Shown here in pieces: positions 1 to 6,667 of a stretch of 11,053 nucleotides of DNA. The position numbers and the translations under genes were made by a program. Source of the DNA: Pelobacter sp. UBA6812 (GTDB taxonomy: Bacteria; Desulfobacterota; Desulfuromonadia; Desulfuromonadales; Syntrophotaleaceae). The notes below the pieces were generated by a model. That model ran no database searches, was not told where the DNA came from, and was given only the letters and a program-made list of their open reading frames with translations. The stretch covers positions 1-11,053 of the forward strand of contig DKEW01000009.1 in NCBI GenBank assembly GCA_002452265.1, given 5' to 3'. Positions within the stretch are counted from its first letter, which is position 1. Each line of letters opens with the position of its first letter.

Positions 1-4
1 TTAC

Positions 5-80
<76 letters not shown>

Positions 81-100
81 GAAACTTTATGAAGGCCTTG

Positions 101-129
101 TATTTAGCCTAAATCGGGCGGGATGTCAA
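101..129 (-). promoter_or_regulatory. sigma70-type promoter of the tRNA-Thr gene
   Basis: On the minus strand there is a perfect -35 TTGACA (124-129), a 17-nt spacer, and a -10 TAAATA (101-106). The expected start would leave a 5' leader of about a dozen nucleotides before the mature tRNA end at 80. The consensus match, spacing and position are seen directly; activity is inferred. Confidence 0.75.
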
Positions 130-464
130 TCTCTTTCGGGGTGCGACGCAGAGAGGAAAAAGCCAGTTTTTGCCAGGGACGGCAACGAAATATGCGCATC
201 TGCGGAAGGGGCAGGTCGTTTTGCACTGTTTTTCAAGGGAATAGGAAATACGAAAGGACTCTCAGGGAGCTTTGCGGACCGCAGATGGACCGCTAAAAGT
301 GTGCTGCCACCTATCTTGAAGTTCTGTATCCGGGCTATCAAAATGTTTTGCCTCAGATGGACATTGAGAGTTGCCCCTGTTGAGTTAGCGAGTTAAAGGT
401 TTCTCCGGGAAGTCAGTTTCTGGTGAATAGCGGGGTGGCGTTTTTCCGCCAGTCGTTTTTGCCA
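130..464. other. non-coding stretch between tRNA-Thr promoter and IS remnant
   Basis: No credible gene is visible. Open frames exist on both strands (for example 76-396 plus and 126-341 minus), but they overlap the tRNA or each other, lack ribosome binding sites and encode low-complexity unfamiliar peptides. A short inverted repeat, TTTGCCA (458-464) with TGGCAAA (476-482), flanks the stop codon of the neighbouring transposase remnant. Part of this stretch may be the non-coding tail of that element, but no terminal repeat could be recognised to prove it. Confidence 0.5.
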
Positions 465-731
465 TCAGGCCTCTCTGGCAAACTCAAGCTTTTGTTCGCG
501 TTCTGTGAAAATCTGTTTGTTGCGGCCTTCCAGTTTATCTTTTGGGGCAACGTAGCCGAGTGAAAAAGTTACCTTGATGCTAATGCACTCGGTCTTGATG
601 GTTTAGCGATAGCGCTCCAGTTATCCGTTGCTCTGCAAATAAAAGGGCGATGTCATGACGTGGGTCATGCCAGCCAGATGAATGAATTCCTTGAAGTCCT
701 TGGAAATGAACTGAAGACCGTAGTACCATCG
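465..731 (-). pseudogene. C-terminal remnant of an IS3-like (rve-type DDE) transposase
   Basis: Translating the minus strand in a single frame down to the TGA at 465-467 gives a run of transposase-like peptide. It includes GLQFISKDFKEF, GMTHVMTSP, QSNG-stop-LERYR, TIKTECI and LGYVAPKDKLEGRN. These are the familiar blocks of the integrase-core half of IS3-type OrfB proteins. The second catalytic Asp block, normally SDNGPQF, is decayed (YYGLQF); the final Glu in LER is still present. Two in-frame TAA stops lie at 621-623 and 603-605. About 25 codons normally found between the TIKTEC block and the LGY block are missing (near 562-575), yet the frame stays open. No N-terminal half remains. It is clearly non-functional. 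The family call rests on recognised motifs, not on a database match. Confidence 0.8.
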
Positions 732-820
732 GAAACATTTATTCATCATTAATAACAGCCGCTGCCGATAGCGGCATCCTTAGAAGAGATACTCAATCCT
801 TGTTAAGGAGGCTGTCAGCA

Positions 821-962
821 ATGACCAAAACTCATTCTATTGGAAATCGTCTGCTTGTCGCTATTGATGTCGCCAAACGTTACAACGACGTCCTGATCTG
901 TTGGCCGTGCCGAAAAAAAACGCTTCTTCAAGGTTGCCAACACCCGTTAGGATCACTTGACC
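821..962 (+). pseudogene. 5' fragment of an IS110-family transposase
   Basis: A ribosome binding site (AAGGAGG, 805-811) sits 9 nt before the ATG at 821. The peptide begins MTKTHSIGNRLLVAIDVAKR and continues NDVLI.WP. This is the start of an IS110-type (DEDD/RuvC-like) transposase, with the first catalytic Asp in the AIDVAK block. The frame breaks at the A-run at 913-920. In the shifted frame the family sequence resumes as KRFFKVANTR, hits a TAG at 948-950 and goes on with DHL. Homology then ends abruptly at a junction with EAL-domain sequence. About 45 codons survive of a protein normally around 300-400 residues, so it is dead. Upstream DNA (732-820) contains a GCCGCT/AGCGGC inverted repeat and may be left-end sequence of the element; this could not be verified. 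Confidence 0.75.
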
Positions 963-965
963 CTC

Positions 966-1037
966 ACACAATTGGCCAAATTGCAAAGTTATGGTTGTGA
1001 TTACGGCCAGGGCTATTGGTGTGTAAAGCCAATGACA
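966..1037 (+). pseudogene. C-terminal fragment of an EAL-domain (c-di-GMP phosphodiesterase) gene
   Basis: In the same frame as the shifted IS110 remnant, codons 969-1034 read QLAKLQSYGCDYGQGYWCVK followed by PM. This matches the signature at the end of EAL domains, where GCD.-Q-GY....KP contains the conserved Gln of the active site. The preceding EGVE block is absent, so only the last helix and strand of the domain survive. Translation continues to a TAG at 1068 without further recognised sequence. The fragment is on the plus strand, opposite to the intact EAL gene at 6668-9157, and differs from it in sequence (YGCDYGQGYW versus CGCDAYQGFV). It is therefore not a simple recent copy of that gene. 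Confidence 0.7.
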
Positions 1038-1116
1038 AAATGTCGTGCTACTCACATGCTTCAAAGGTAGTCCAACGCCCTTAAAAAGTTTCCTGCCGAT
1101 GCCGACGGCCCGGCCT

Positions 1117-1142
1117 GTTTTTTACTTTGGAAGGTAAAAAAC
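1117..1142. repeat. AT-rich inverted repeat downstream of the response regulator
   Basis: GTTTTTTAC (1117-1125) and GTAAAAAAC (1134-1142) form a perfect 9-bp inverted repeat around an 8-nt loop. It lies about 60 nt past the stop codon of the receiver gene at 1201. It could mark the 3' end of the operon transcript, but the stem is AU-rich and no U-tract follows, so it is not a standard intrinsic terminator. Confidence 0.35.
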
Positions 1143-1200
1143 CTGAGGTTTAATCTGTACGGTGCTCTTGGTTTCATGCAGCAATGTCTGCCATTCATTT

Positions 1201-1641
1201 TTAATACGGGCTCTGATTCCAGGCCAGCCAGTAGTAGCCAAGAGTCTCAAGCAATTCGGTAAACTGGGAAAAATCAACGGGCTTCACCAGATAGCTGTTG
1301 GCATGATGATCATACGCCTTGGCTATATCCATTTCGGCCGCCGAGGTGGTTAAAATTACGATGGGGATGCGGGCCAGTTCGGGATCGGACTTCACGGTAG
1401 TTAATACTTCAATGCCATCAACCTTGGGCATACGAAGGTCGAGCAGAATCATCCCTGGTCGCGGCGACTTGGCGGGATCGCTGAAACCGTTGCGGCGGTA
1501 GAGATAATCAAGGGCTTGTTGACCATCCGTAACATGTTCCAGTCGGTTTGCTATCCGCGAATTCTCCATGTTGCGGCGCACAATCTCTGCATGAGCCGGA
1601 TCATCCTCGGCCAGTAATATCACTATTGGTTCGCCATTCAT
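1201..1641 (-). CDS. single-domain response regulator, Rcp1-like receiver
   Basis: The protein has 146 residues and consists only of a CheY-like receiver domain, with no DNA-binding or enzymatic output. It has the acidic pair D13/D14 (AEDD), the phosphoacceptor D68 (ILLDLRMP), T98/T99 (ILTTS) and K120 followed by Pro (VKPVD). The loop before the phosphorylation site is extended, and the C-terminus ends in a YYWL.WN.SP-type tail. Both are typical of Rcp1-like regulators that serve phytochrome-type and SHDLKSPL-type kinases lacking a receiver. The ATG at 1639-1641 has a strong AAGGAG at 1651-1656, 9 nt upstream, and lies inside the last codons of the kinase gene above it (41-nt overlap). The likely role is to take phosphate from one or both neighbouring kinases and act by protein-protein contact or as a phosphate sink. 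The partner is inferred from position. Confidence 0.93.
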   Translation of the reverse strand: MNGEPIVILLAEDDPAHAEIVRRNMENSRIANRLEHVTDGQQALDYLYRRNGFSDPAKSPRPGMILLDLRMPKVDGIEVLTTVKSDPELARIPIVILTTSAAEMDIAKAYDHHANSYLVKPVDFSQFTELLETLGYYWLAWNQSPY

Positions 1642-4159
1642 GTCTTTTTTCTCCTTGATAATTCAATGCTTCGGGAAGGGTAAATTGAAAACAGCTCCCG
1701 AGTCCCAGCCCCTCTGATTCCACCCAGATTCTGCCTTTGTAAAGTTCCACGATCCTTTTCACCAGAGCCAGGCCGAGACCGGCTCCTTCCGTCTGTGGGT
1801 CAAGTTTGTCAAAAAGACCAAAGATTTTGTGGCTATGGTTAGGATCGATCCCCATGCCATTATCGCGTACGTAGAATACAGTTTCTTTTCCCTGGGCATG
1901 TATGCCGATTTCGATGCAGGGAGCCTGTTGATCCCCCATGTATTTGACGGCGTTATCGACCAGGTTTTGCCAGATTTCAGCCAGTCGCGGGCGGTCTCCA
2001 TACAGCACTAAGGATTCTTTTTGTACCTGTACATCTACTCCCCGACTCTGGATTGCACCTGCCACGGTTGCTAAAACCTCCTCCATCAGATGGGTAAAGG
2101 TTACATTGACTGGAGCGCTGACGATTCGTCCTATCCGTGACATACGCAACAATTCATCAAGCAGTCTGGTCATCTTCTCCGTGGCTGTGCGCATGAACCT
2201 CATATCTTTTTCGATGGCTTCGAGATTGGCATTGGCAAGATCTTGCTGCAAGTAGCCGAGGAAGGTTTTGATCGTTATCAGGGGGCTTTTCAGGTCATGG
2301 GAGACTGCGTAGGTGAAACGCTCGATTTCCATATTTTTTTGCAGCAATTCTTCTGCTGCCTGGGTCCGTTCCAGTTCGCTGGCTGTGCGCAACGATACCA
2401 GCTTAAGAATGGATTCAGCCTGCTGCACGTTGACAAGCTCTTTGCAACTCATGCCTGCGATCAGGCCGATCGGTTGACCATCAAAACTCCAAAGGGTGGC
2501 ACCGATATAACTTTCGGCTTGCAGTTCCTGGAGTAAGGATGCTTGAGGAAACATCTCCCGGACCCCTTGAGGGTAACAGCGAATCGTTTGAGTCAATACC
2601 TCGCCACAGGGGGTTCCTTCCAGGGCATACTGGATATTATCTTTAAGCTTGCCATCATGGTAGATGGCCTCGGTATTGGCGAGCAGACCATTGCCTTTGA
2701 GTCGATAGATACAGACACAATCCAAGCTGAGATTAACGGCAATGTGGCGAGCCAGGGCTTCGAAAAAGTTTTCCCCCGGGTATTGATAGCCACTTTGGGA
2801 CAGAAACACGTAACTTTCTTCGAGCTGTCTACGGTCGGTGATATCTACAAAGGTGACGACGGTGCCAAGAATTTTGTCTCCCCGACGGATGGGGTGTCCC
2901 CAGTATTCGACGGGGAAAGAGGTTCGATCGGATCGCCAGAAGACTTCGTCAACCACATGGCTATTTTTTGCATTAAAGGCCGATTGTAAAATCACGCAAT
3001 CCCTGTCATGGAGCGGAGAACCGTCACCCCGGGCATAGTGAATAAGTTCATGCATATTTTTACCAACAAGTTGGTCTGCATGTTCATACCCTAGGATTCT
3101 GACACAAGCAGCGTTGCAAAAAGTACATATGCCATGAAGATCCAGACCGAAAATAGCTTCCGCCGTAGAATCGAGCAGCAATCGAGTCATTTCGTTGCTT
3201 GCTCTCAAGCTTGCTTCCCTTTGCACAATGGCATGGGTGGTACGTGCTACTTGACGCCGCAGAAGTACGATAAAGGCGATGGCCAGCAAAGTTATAAAAC
3301 CGAGGAAGCCGACGGCCAGTAGCAGCCAGTGTGGGATGACCTGTACCTTTTCGATGGTGCCGTGGGCCCAACGTTCACGGGCCTTGAGGTAAATCGAGTC
3401 TTCCTGGGTTCGCCACTTTTTAAGATAATCGTCCAGTAGATTGAGCAGCGCGGCGTTTTTGTTTTTGGCAGCGGCGAAATAAATATCGAATGGGTTGAAC
3501 ACGACGCCGGTTGACCTGAGCTTGAATTCTCTTTGTTTGGGGACGCCATAAGTGCTGTTGACAACCCCTGCATCGACTTGTTTGTCGGCGATGGCTTGGA
3601 ATACTTCCTCGAATCCGGCCACTTCGACATATTCGCAGGTAATTCCGAATGACTTTGCCAGTTCGATAAACGATCGACCGTTAAAATCATTTTTCATCAC
3701 CGCAACCCGCTTATTTTGCATTTTGGTGATGTTGTCAATTTCCGAGGAAACAGGAACATACAACTCGCCCCATACGGTCAGTAATGGGGTCTTGGCATAA
3801 TCGAGGAATCTGGCCCGTTCCGGGGTATAGGCAACACTGGTGAGTAGATCGACTTCGCCGGATTGTATGCGTTCGAGCCCTTCAGCCCAGGAGCCATACA
3901 CATATTCGATGCGGAGATTTTCGCGCTTGGCCACTTCGGCAAGAGCATCGACATAAAATCCTTTAATGGCGCCATCCGTATCCTGAAAAATACCAGGGTA
4001 AAAATTAAAGGCTCCGATACGGATCAGTTGCGGCGCTTCCGCCCATGCGGGACTCTGCACAAGAGCACCTAGCAGGCAACAGAAAAATAACATGCGTATG
4101 GATAGAGTGCGCACTGGTCGATTCATTTTTGCGGGTTTGATATGTCGCGGAGTGAACAT
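1601..4159 (-). CDS. sensor histidine kinase: SBP_bac_3-TM-PAS-GAF-HisKA-HATPase
   Basis: This is an 852-residue inner-membrane sensor kinase. Residues 1-40 are a signal sequence ending SPAWA-EA. A bacterial type 3 solute-binding (Venus-flytrap) domain occupies about 45-268 in the periplasm. One membrane helix lies at 277-301. Then come a PAS domain (about 323-442, closing with VDITDRR) and a GAF domain (about 455-600, with the usual GTPCGEVL block). HisKA (about 610-680) carries the phosphorylated H621 in SHDLKSPL. The ATPase domain (about 718-828) has N732/N736 in QNLVDNAVKY, DNGMGID at 766-772 and GAGLGLAL at 792-799. All catalytic motifs are intact. The flytrap domain keeps the ligand Arg (R115 in YTPER). 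No receiver follows; the 20-residue tail after the ATPase domain is encoded largely by the overlap with the next gene. The start ATG abuts the TAA of the upstream kinase (TAAATG), suggesting coupled translation. M12 is an alternative start giving a neater signal peptide. The ligand is unknown. Confidence 0.92.
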   Translation of the reverse strand: MFTPRHIKPAKMNRPVRTLSIRMLFFCCLLGALVQSPAWAEAPQLIRIGAFNFYPGIFQDTDGAIKGFYVDALAEVAKRENLRIEYVYGSWAEGLERIQSGEVDLLTSVAYTPERARFLDYAKTPLLTVWGELYVPVSSEIDNITKMQNKRVAVMKNDFNGRSFIELAKSFGITCEYVEVAGFEEVFQAIADKQVDAGVVNSTYGVPKQREFKLRSTGVVFNPFDIYFAAAKNKNAALLNLLDDYLKKWRTQEDSIYLKARERWAHGTIEKVQVIPHWLLLAVGFLGFITLLAIAFIVLLRRQVARTTHAIVQREASLRASNEMTRLLLDSTAEAIFGLDLHGICTFCNAACVRILGYEHADQLVGKNMHELIHYARGDGSPLHDRDCVILQSAFNAKNSHVVDEVFWRSDRTSFPVEYWGHPIRRGDKILGTVVTFVDITDRRQLEESYVFLSQSGYQYPGENFFEALARHIAVNLSLDCVCIYRLKGNGLLANTEAIYHDGKLKDNIQYALEGTPCGEVLTQTIRCYPQGVREMFPQASLLQELQAESYIGATLWSFDGQPIGLIAGMSCKELVNVQQAESILKLVSLRTASELERTQAAEELLQKNMEIERFTYAVSHDLKSPLITIKTFLGYLQQDLANANLEAIEKDMRFMRTATEKMTRLLDELLRMSRIGRIVSAPVNVTFTHLMEEVLATVAGAIQSRGVDVQVQKESLVLYGDRPRLAEIWQNLVDNAVKYMGDQQAPCIEIGIHAQGKETVFYVRDNGMGIDPNHSHKIFGLFDKLDPQTEGAGLGLALVKRIVELYKGRIWVESEGLGLGSCFQFTLPEALNYQGEKRHEWRTNSDITGRG

Positions 4160-6595
4160 TTATTTACCTGTTTCTCGGTTTTTTATCGCATCGGGAAGGG
4201 TAAAGCGGAAACAAGCTCCAAGCCCCGCTCCCTCCGACTCCACCCAGATTTTTCCTTTATGGAGTTCTACGATGCGCTTGACCAGGGCCAAGCCTACCCC
4301 CGATCCCTCGACGTCAGGGTTGAGTTGGTTGAATAAGCCGAAGATCTTGTCGTGGAAACGGGAATCGATCCCCATCCCGTTATCGCGTACATAGAAGACA
4401 GGGCCTTCAGGTGATGGATCCAGACCAACCTCGATGGTCGATAGTCCCGTAGGGCCGCGGTATTTTATGGCATTGTCGATCAGATTTTGCCAGATCTCCA
4501 CCAGCCGCATCCGATCCCCAAACAGCATGATCGGATCCTCCGCAATTTTGACTGTGGACGCTGCTTCATTCATTGCTCCGGTCACGAGCATCAGGGCTTC
4601 ATGAGCCACATCACTAAAAGAAACCCACTCCGGCGTGCTCATTGCCAAGCCGATTCGCGATATCTCAAGCAGATCCCTGAGCAGGATGTTCATCTTGTTG
4701 ACAGCCGTGTGCATGTATTGCATGTCTGACTTAATACGTTCCGTATTGCCTGTTGCCAGATCTTTTTCAAAAAAACCCAAAAAGGCCTTGAGGGTAACCA
4801 ATGGGCTTTTCAGATCATGCGACGCGGTGTAGGTAAAACGCTCAAGTTCGGCATTTTTGGCCTCGATCTCCAATTCCTTTTGTTGTCGTTGCGCAACTTC
4901 AGCTTGCAGTTCCGCAGTTCTCAAGGATACCTGGCGACGCAGGGTCCGTGACCAGAGGATTGAACCGATCAGTAATATGACAATGGGAATCGTTGTGAAG
5001 AGAATATATTTAAGGACATCCCGCCATCCGGCGTGGGGTTTTTCATAGACGCCTAGCCATTTGGAATAGATTTCCCGGTATTGGCCGGAACTCTTGATAT
5101 TGGCCAACCCTTCTGAAAAGAGATGGAGAATCCCATCTCTTCCGTGCGGAGCTGCATAACAATATTCCGGGGAGAGAATCGACTGGTCCGCAACCGTGAG
5201 ATTCATCCAGTGGTGTTTGTTGATCCAGTAGTGCGCAGGCATTTTGGCCACGAGTGCACAGTCGTATTTCCCCCCGGCCAGCTGGCGCAGTGCCTCCTCC
5301 TGCGATTTAACAAGAACGAGTTGTTTGGCAAAGCCGTGTTTTATGGCAGAGTCGTGCATGATATCGCCATCCATGACAACGATGCTTTTTCCGGAGAGAT
5401 CCGCAAGACTTTTGGGGAGGGCGTCGCCGGACCTGACCACTATGGCATGATTGACGACCGCATGGGCCGGAGAAAAACTGTAAGCGGTGTCTCGCTCCGG
5501 GGAATAAAACATGCTCTGGATGATGTCGATATGATTTGCTTCCAGCCCTTTACGGATCTCGCCCCAAGGCCCGAGGCGAATCTCTACTGCGATGCCCATC
5601 TCCTTGGCAATGGCGCGTGTCAGGTCGACGTTATAACCGGCTGGCTGTCCATTTTCGTCCAAAAACTCATAGGGAGGATAATTATTATCTCCGCCGACAA
5701 CTATACGGCTTCTCCTTTGTTCAATCTCTTCAATGGGAGCGAACCATTTGATCCGTAAACGGTTGAAGGTGTCGTCGGCTATAACGATGGACAGACCTTC
5801 GTTGAGGAGGCTGAGGAGTTTTTTGTCGCCCTTGCGCACAGCAAAACAAAATGACTGCACGAAGTCCGCCAGCGGAGGGCCTACGGTCTTCACGTTGGTT
5901 ACATCCAGTTGTTTCATCAATTGCAACGCCAGAAGTTTTTGTATGATGACCGCGTCATGCTTGCCGGCAGCCAGCTCTCGTATTGCCTGCTCAAAAGAGG
6001 GGGTAGGGACAATGGTTGCTCCCAGTATTGCGCGGCGGAGGAATTCCTCGGCGTTGTCGCCGGCCATAACCGCCACCTGCATCCCCTTGAGGTCTTCCAG
6101 GGAATGGATGCGGATTTCATCATCGCGGACAAGGATGGTTCCGTGCATGGTCAGATAAGGAAAGGTGAAATCGTAGAGCGCCTCACGTTCGGGAGTCCTC
6201 CCCACCAGGGGCAGAACCTGGATTCGGCCTTCGGCGAGGTCCCGTTTGACTTCAGCCCAGGTCCCCACCTTGAAGGTGACGTCTTTGTGCATCGCTTTGA
6301 GCGCCGCGCGTAAAAGCTCGACTGAAAAACCGTCGGCCTGACGATCTTCCGTAACGACACAAAAGGGAGGGTAGGCGTACTCGCTTGCCGCTTTGATTGA
6401 ACTCGATGGGGCTGTTTTTGTTGTGGCCCGACAGATCGCCGGATGGCAAATGAGCAGGGTGATTATCAGCACAAACCATACGGGCTGCAGATGCCAGACC
6501 ATAGAGAGATCTTTCACAAGGGTATTTCTCGGAGAGTCCAGGTTGAATGGAAAAATTGAGGATTCTTTTTCCTTGCGATTGGTTTTATATGGCAT
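4160..6595 (-). CDS. sensor histidine kinase with tandem SBP_bac_3 domains (BvgS-like sensor half)
   Basis: This is an 811-residue membrane kinase. The first hydrophobic segment (about 38-55) is a signal peptide or anchor. Two type 3 solute-binding domains follow, about 63-287 and 296-515, each with the ligand-Arg block (R137 in RTPER, R368 in YSPER). A membrane helix lies at 528-548, then a short coiled coil (555-590) that leads straight into HisKA with no PAS. H593 in SHDLKSPL is the phosphorylation site. The ATPase domain has N704/N708 in QNLIDNAIKY, DNGMGID at 738-744 and GSGVGLAL at 764-771. The tandem flytrap arrangement resembles BvgS/EvgS, but the phosphorelay modules of those proteins are absent. 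The catalytic core closely resembles that of the kinase immediately downstream, so the two are paralogues with different sensors. The start at 6595 has only a weak AGGTG upstream. M32 (6502) would give a shorter, more normal signal peptide and is a real alternative. Confidence 0.92.
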   Translation of the reverse strand: MPYKTNRKEKESSIFPFNLDSPRNTLVKDLSMVWHLQPVWFVLIITLLICHPAICRATTKTAPSSSIKAASEYAYPPFCVVTEDRQADGFSVELLRAALKAMHKDVTFKVGTWAEVKRDLAEGRIQVLPLVGRTPEREALYDFTFPYLTMHGTILVRDDEIRIHSLEDLKGMQVAVMAGDNAEEFLRRAILGATIVPTPSFEQAIRELAAGKHDAVIIQKLLALQLMKQLDVTNVKTVGPPLADFVQSFCFAVRKGDKKLLSLLNEGLSIVIADDTFNRLRIKWFAPIEEIEQRRSRIVVGGDNNYPPYEFLDENGQPAGYNVDLTRAIAKEMGIAVEIRLGPWGEIRKGLEANHIDIIQSMFYSPERDTAYSFSPAHAVVNHAIVVRSGDALPKSLADLSGKSIVVMDGDIMHDSAIKHGFAKQLVLVKSQEEALRQLAGGKYDCALVAKMPAHYWINKHHWMNLTVADQSILSPEYCYAAPHGRDGILHLFSEGLANIKSSGQYREIYSKWLGVYEKPHAGWRDVLKYILFTTIPIVILLIGSILWSRTLRRQVSLRTAELQAEVAQRQQKELEIEAKNAELERFTYTASHDLKSPLVTLKAFLGFFEKDLATGNTERIKSDMQYMHTAVNKMNILLRDLLEISRIGLAMSTPEWVSFSDVAHEALMLVTGAMNEAASTVKIAEDPIMLFGDRMRLVEIWQNLIDNAIKYRGPTGLSTIEVGLDPSPEGPVFYVRDNGMGIDSRFHDKIFGLFNQLNPDVEGSGVGLALVKRIVELHKGKIWVESEGAGLGACFRFTLPDAIKNRETGK

Positions 6596-6618
6596 TCATG
6601 CACCTGCTCACTGGCGAT

Positions 6619-6661
6619 CCGGGGTTTTTATCAGGAAGCTTATGGCCGTTGTGAACCCCGG
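6619..6661 (-). repeat. intercistronic inverted repeat between regulator and kinase genes
   Basis: CCGGGGTT (6619-6626) and AACCCCGG (6654-6661) form a perfect 8-bp, mostly GC stem around a 27-nt loop. It fills most of the 72-nt gap between the GGDEF-EAL gene and the tandem-flytrap kinase. No T-run follows in the transcribed direction, so it does not look like a full terminator. It could modulate read-through or mRNA stability between the two genes, or be a protein binding site. Confidence 0.45.
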
Positions 6662-6667
6662 TCAGGC

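Noticed and set aside
732..820. Possible IS110 left-end (bridge RNA-like) non-coding region before the transposase remnant
   Set aside because: A GCCGCT/AGCGGC inverted repeat is present, but the stretch is short, the element is decayed, and no guide loops or core sites can be identified by eye.
1038..1200. Continuation of a plus-strand reading frame after the EAL fragment
   Set aside because: A TAG at 1068 interrupts it, the following peptide has no recognised similarity, and it runs antisense into the receiver gene.
5123..5758. 211-codon plus-strand open frame within the tandem-flytrap kinase
   Set aside because: It is antisense to the intact SBP domains and has no recognisable product.
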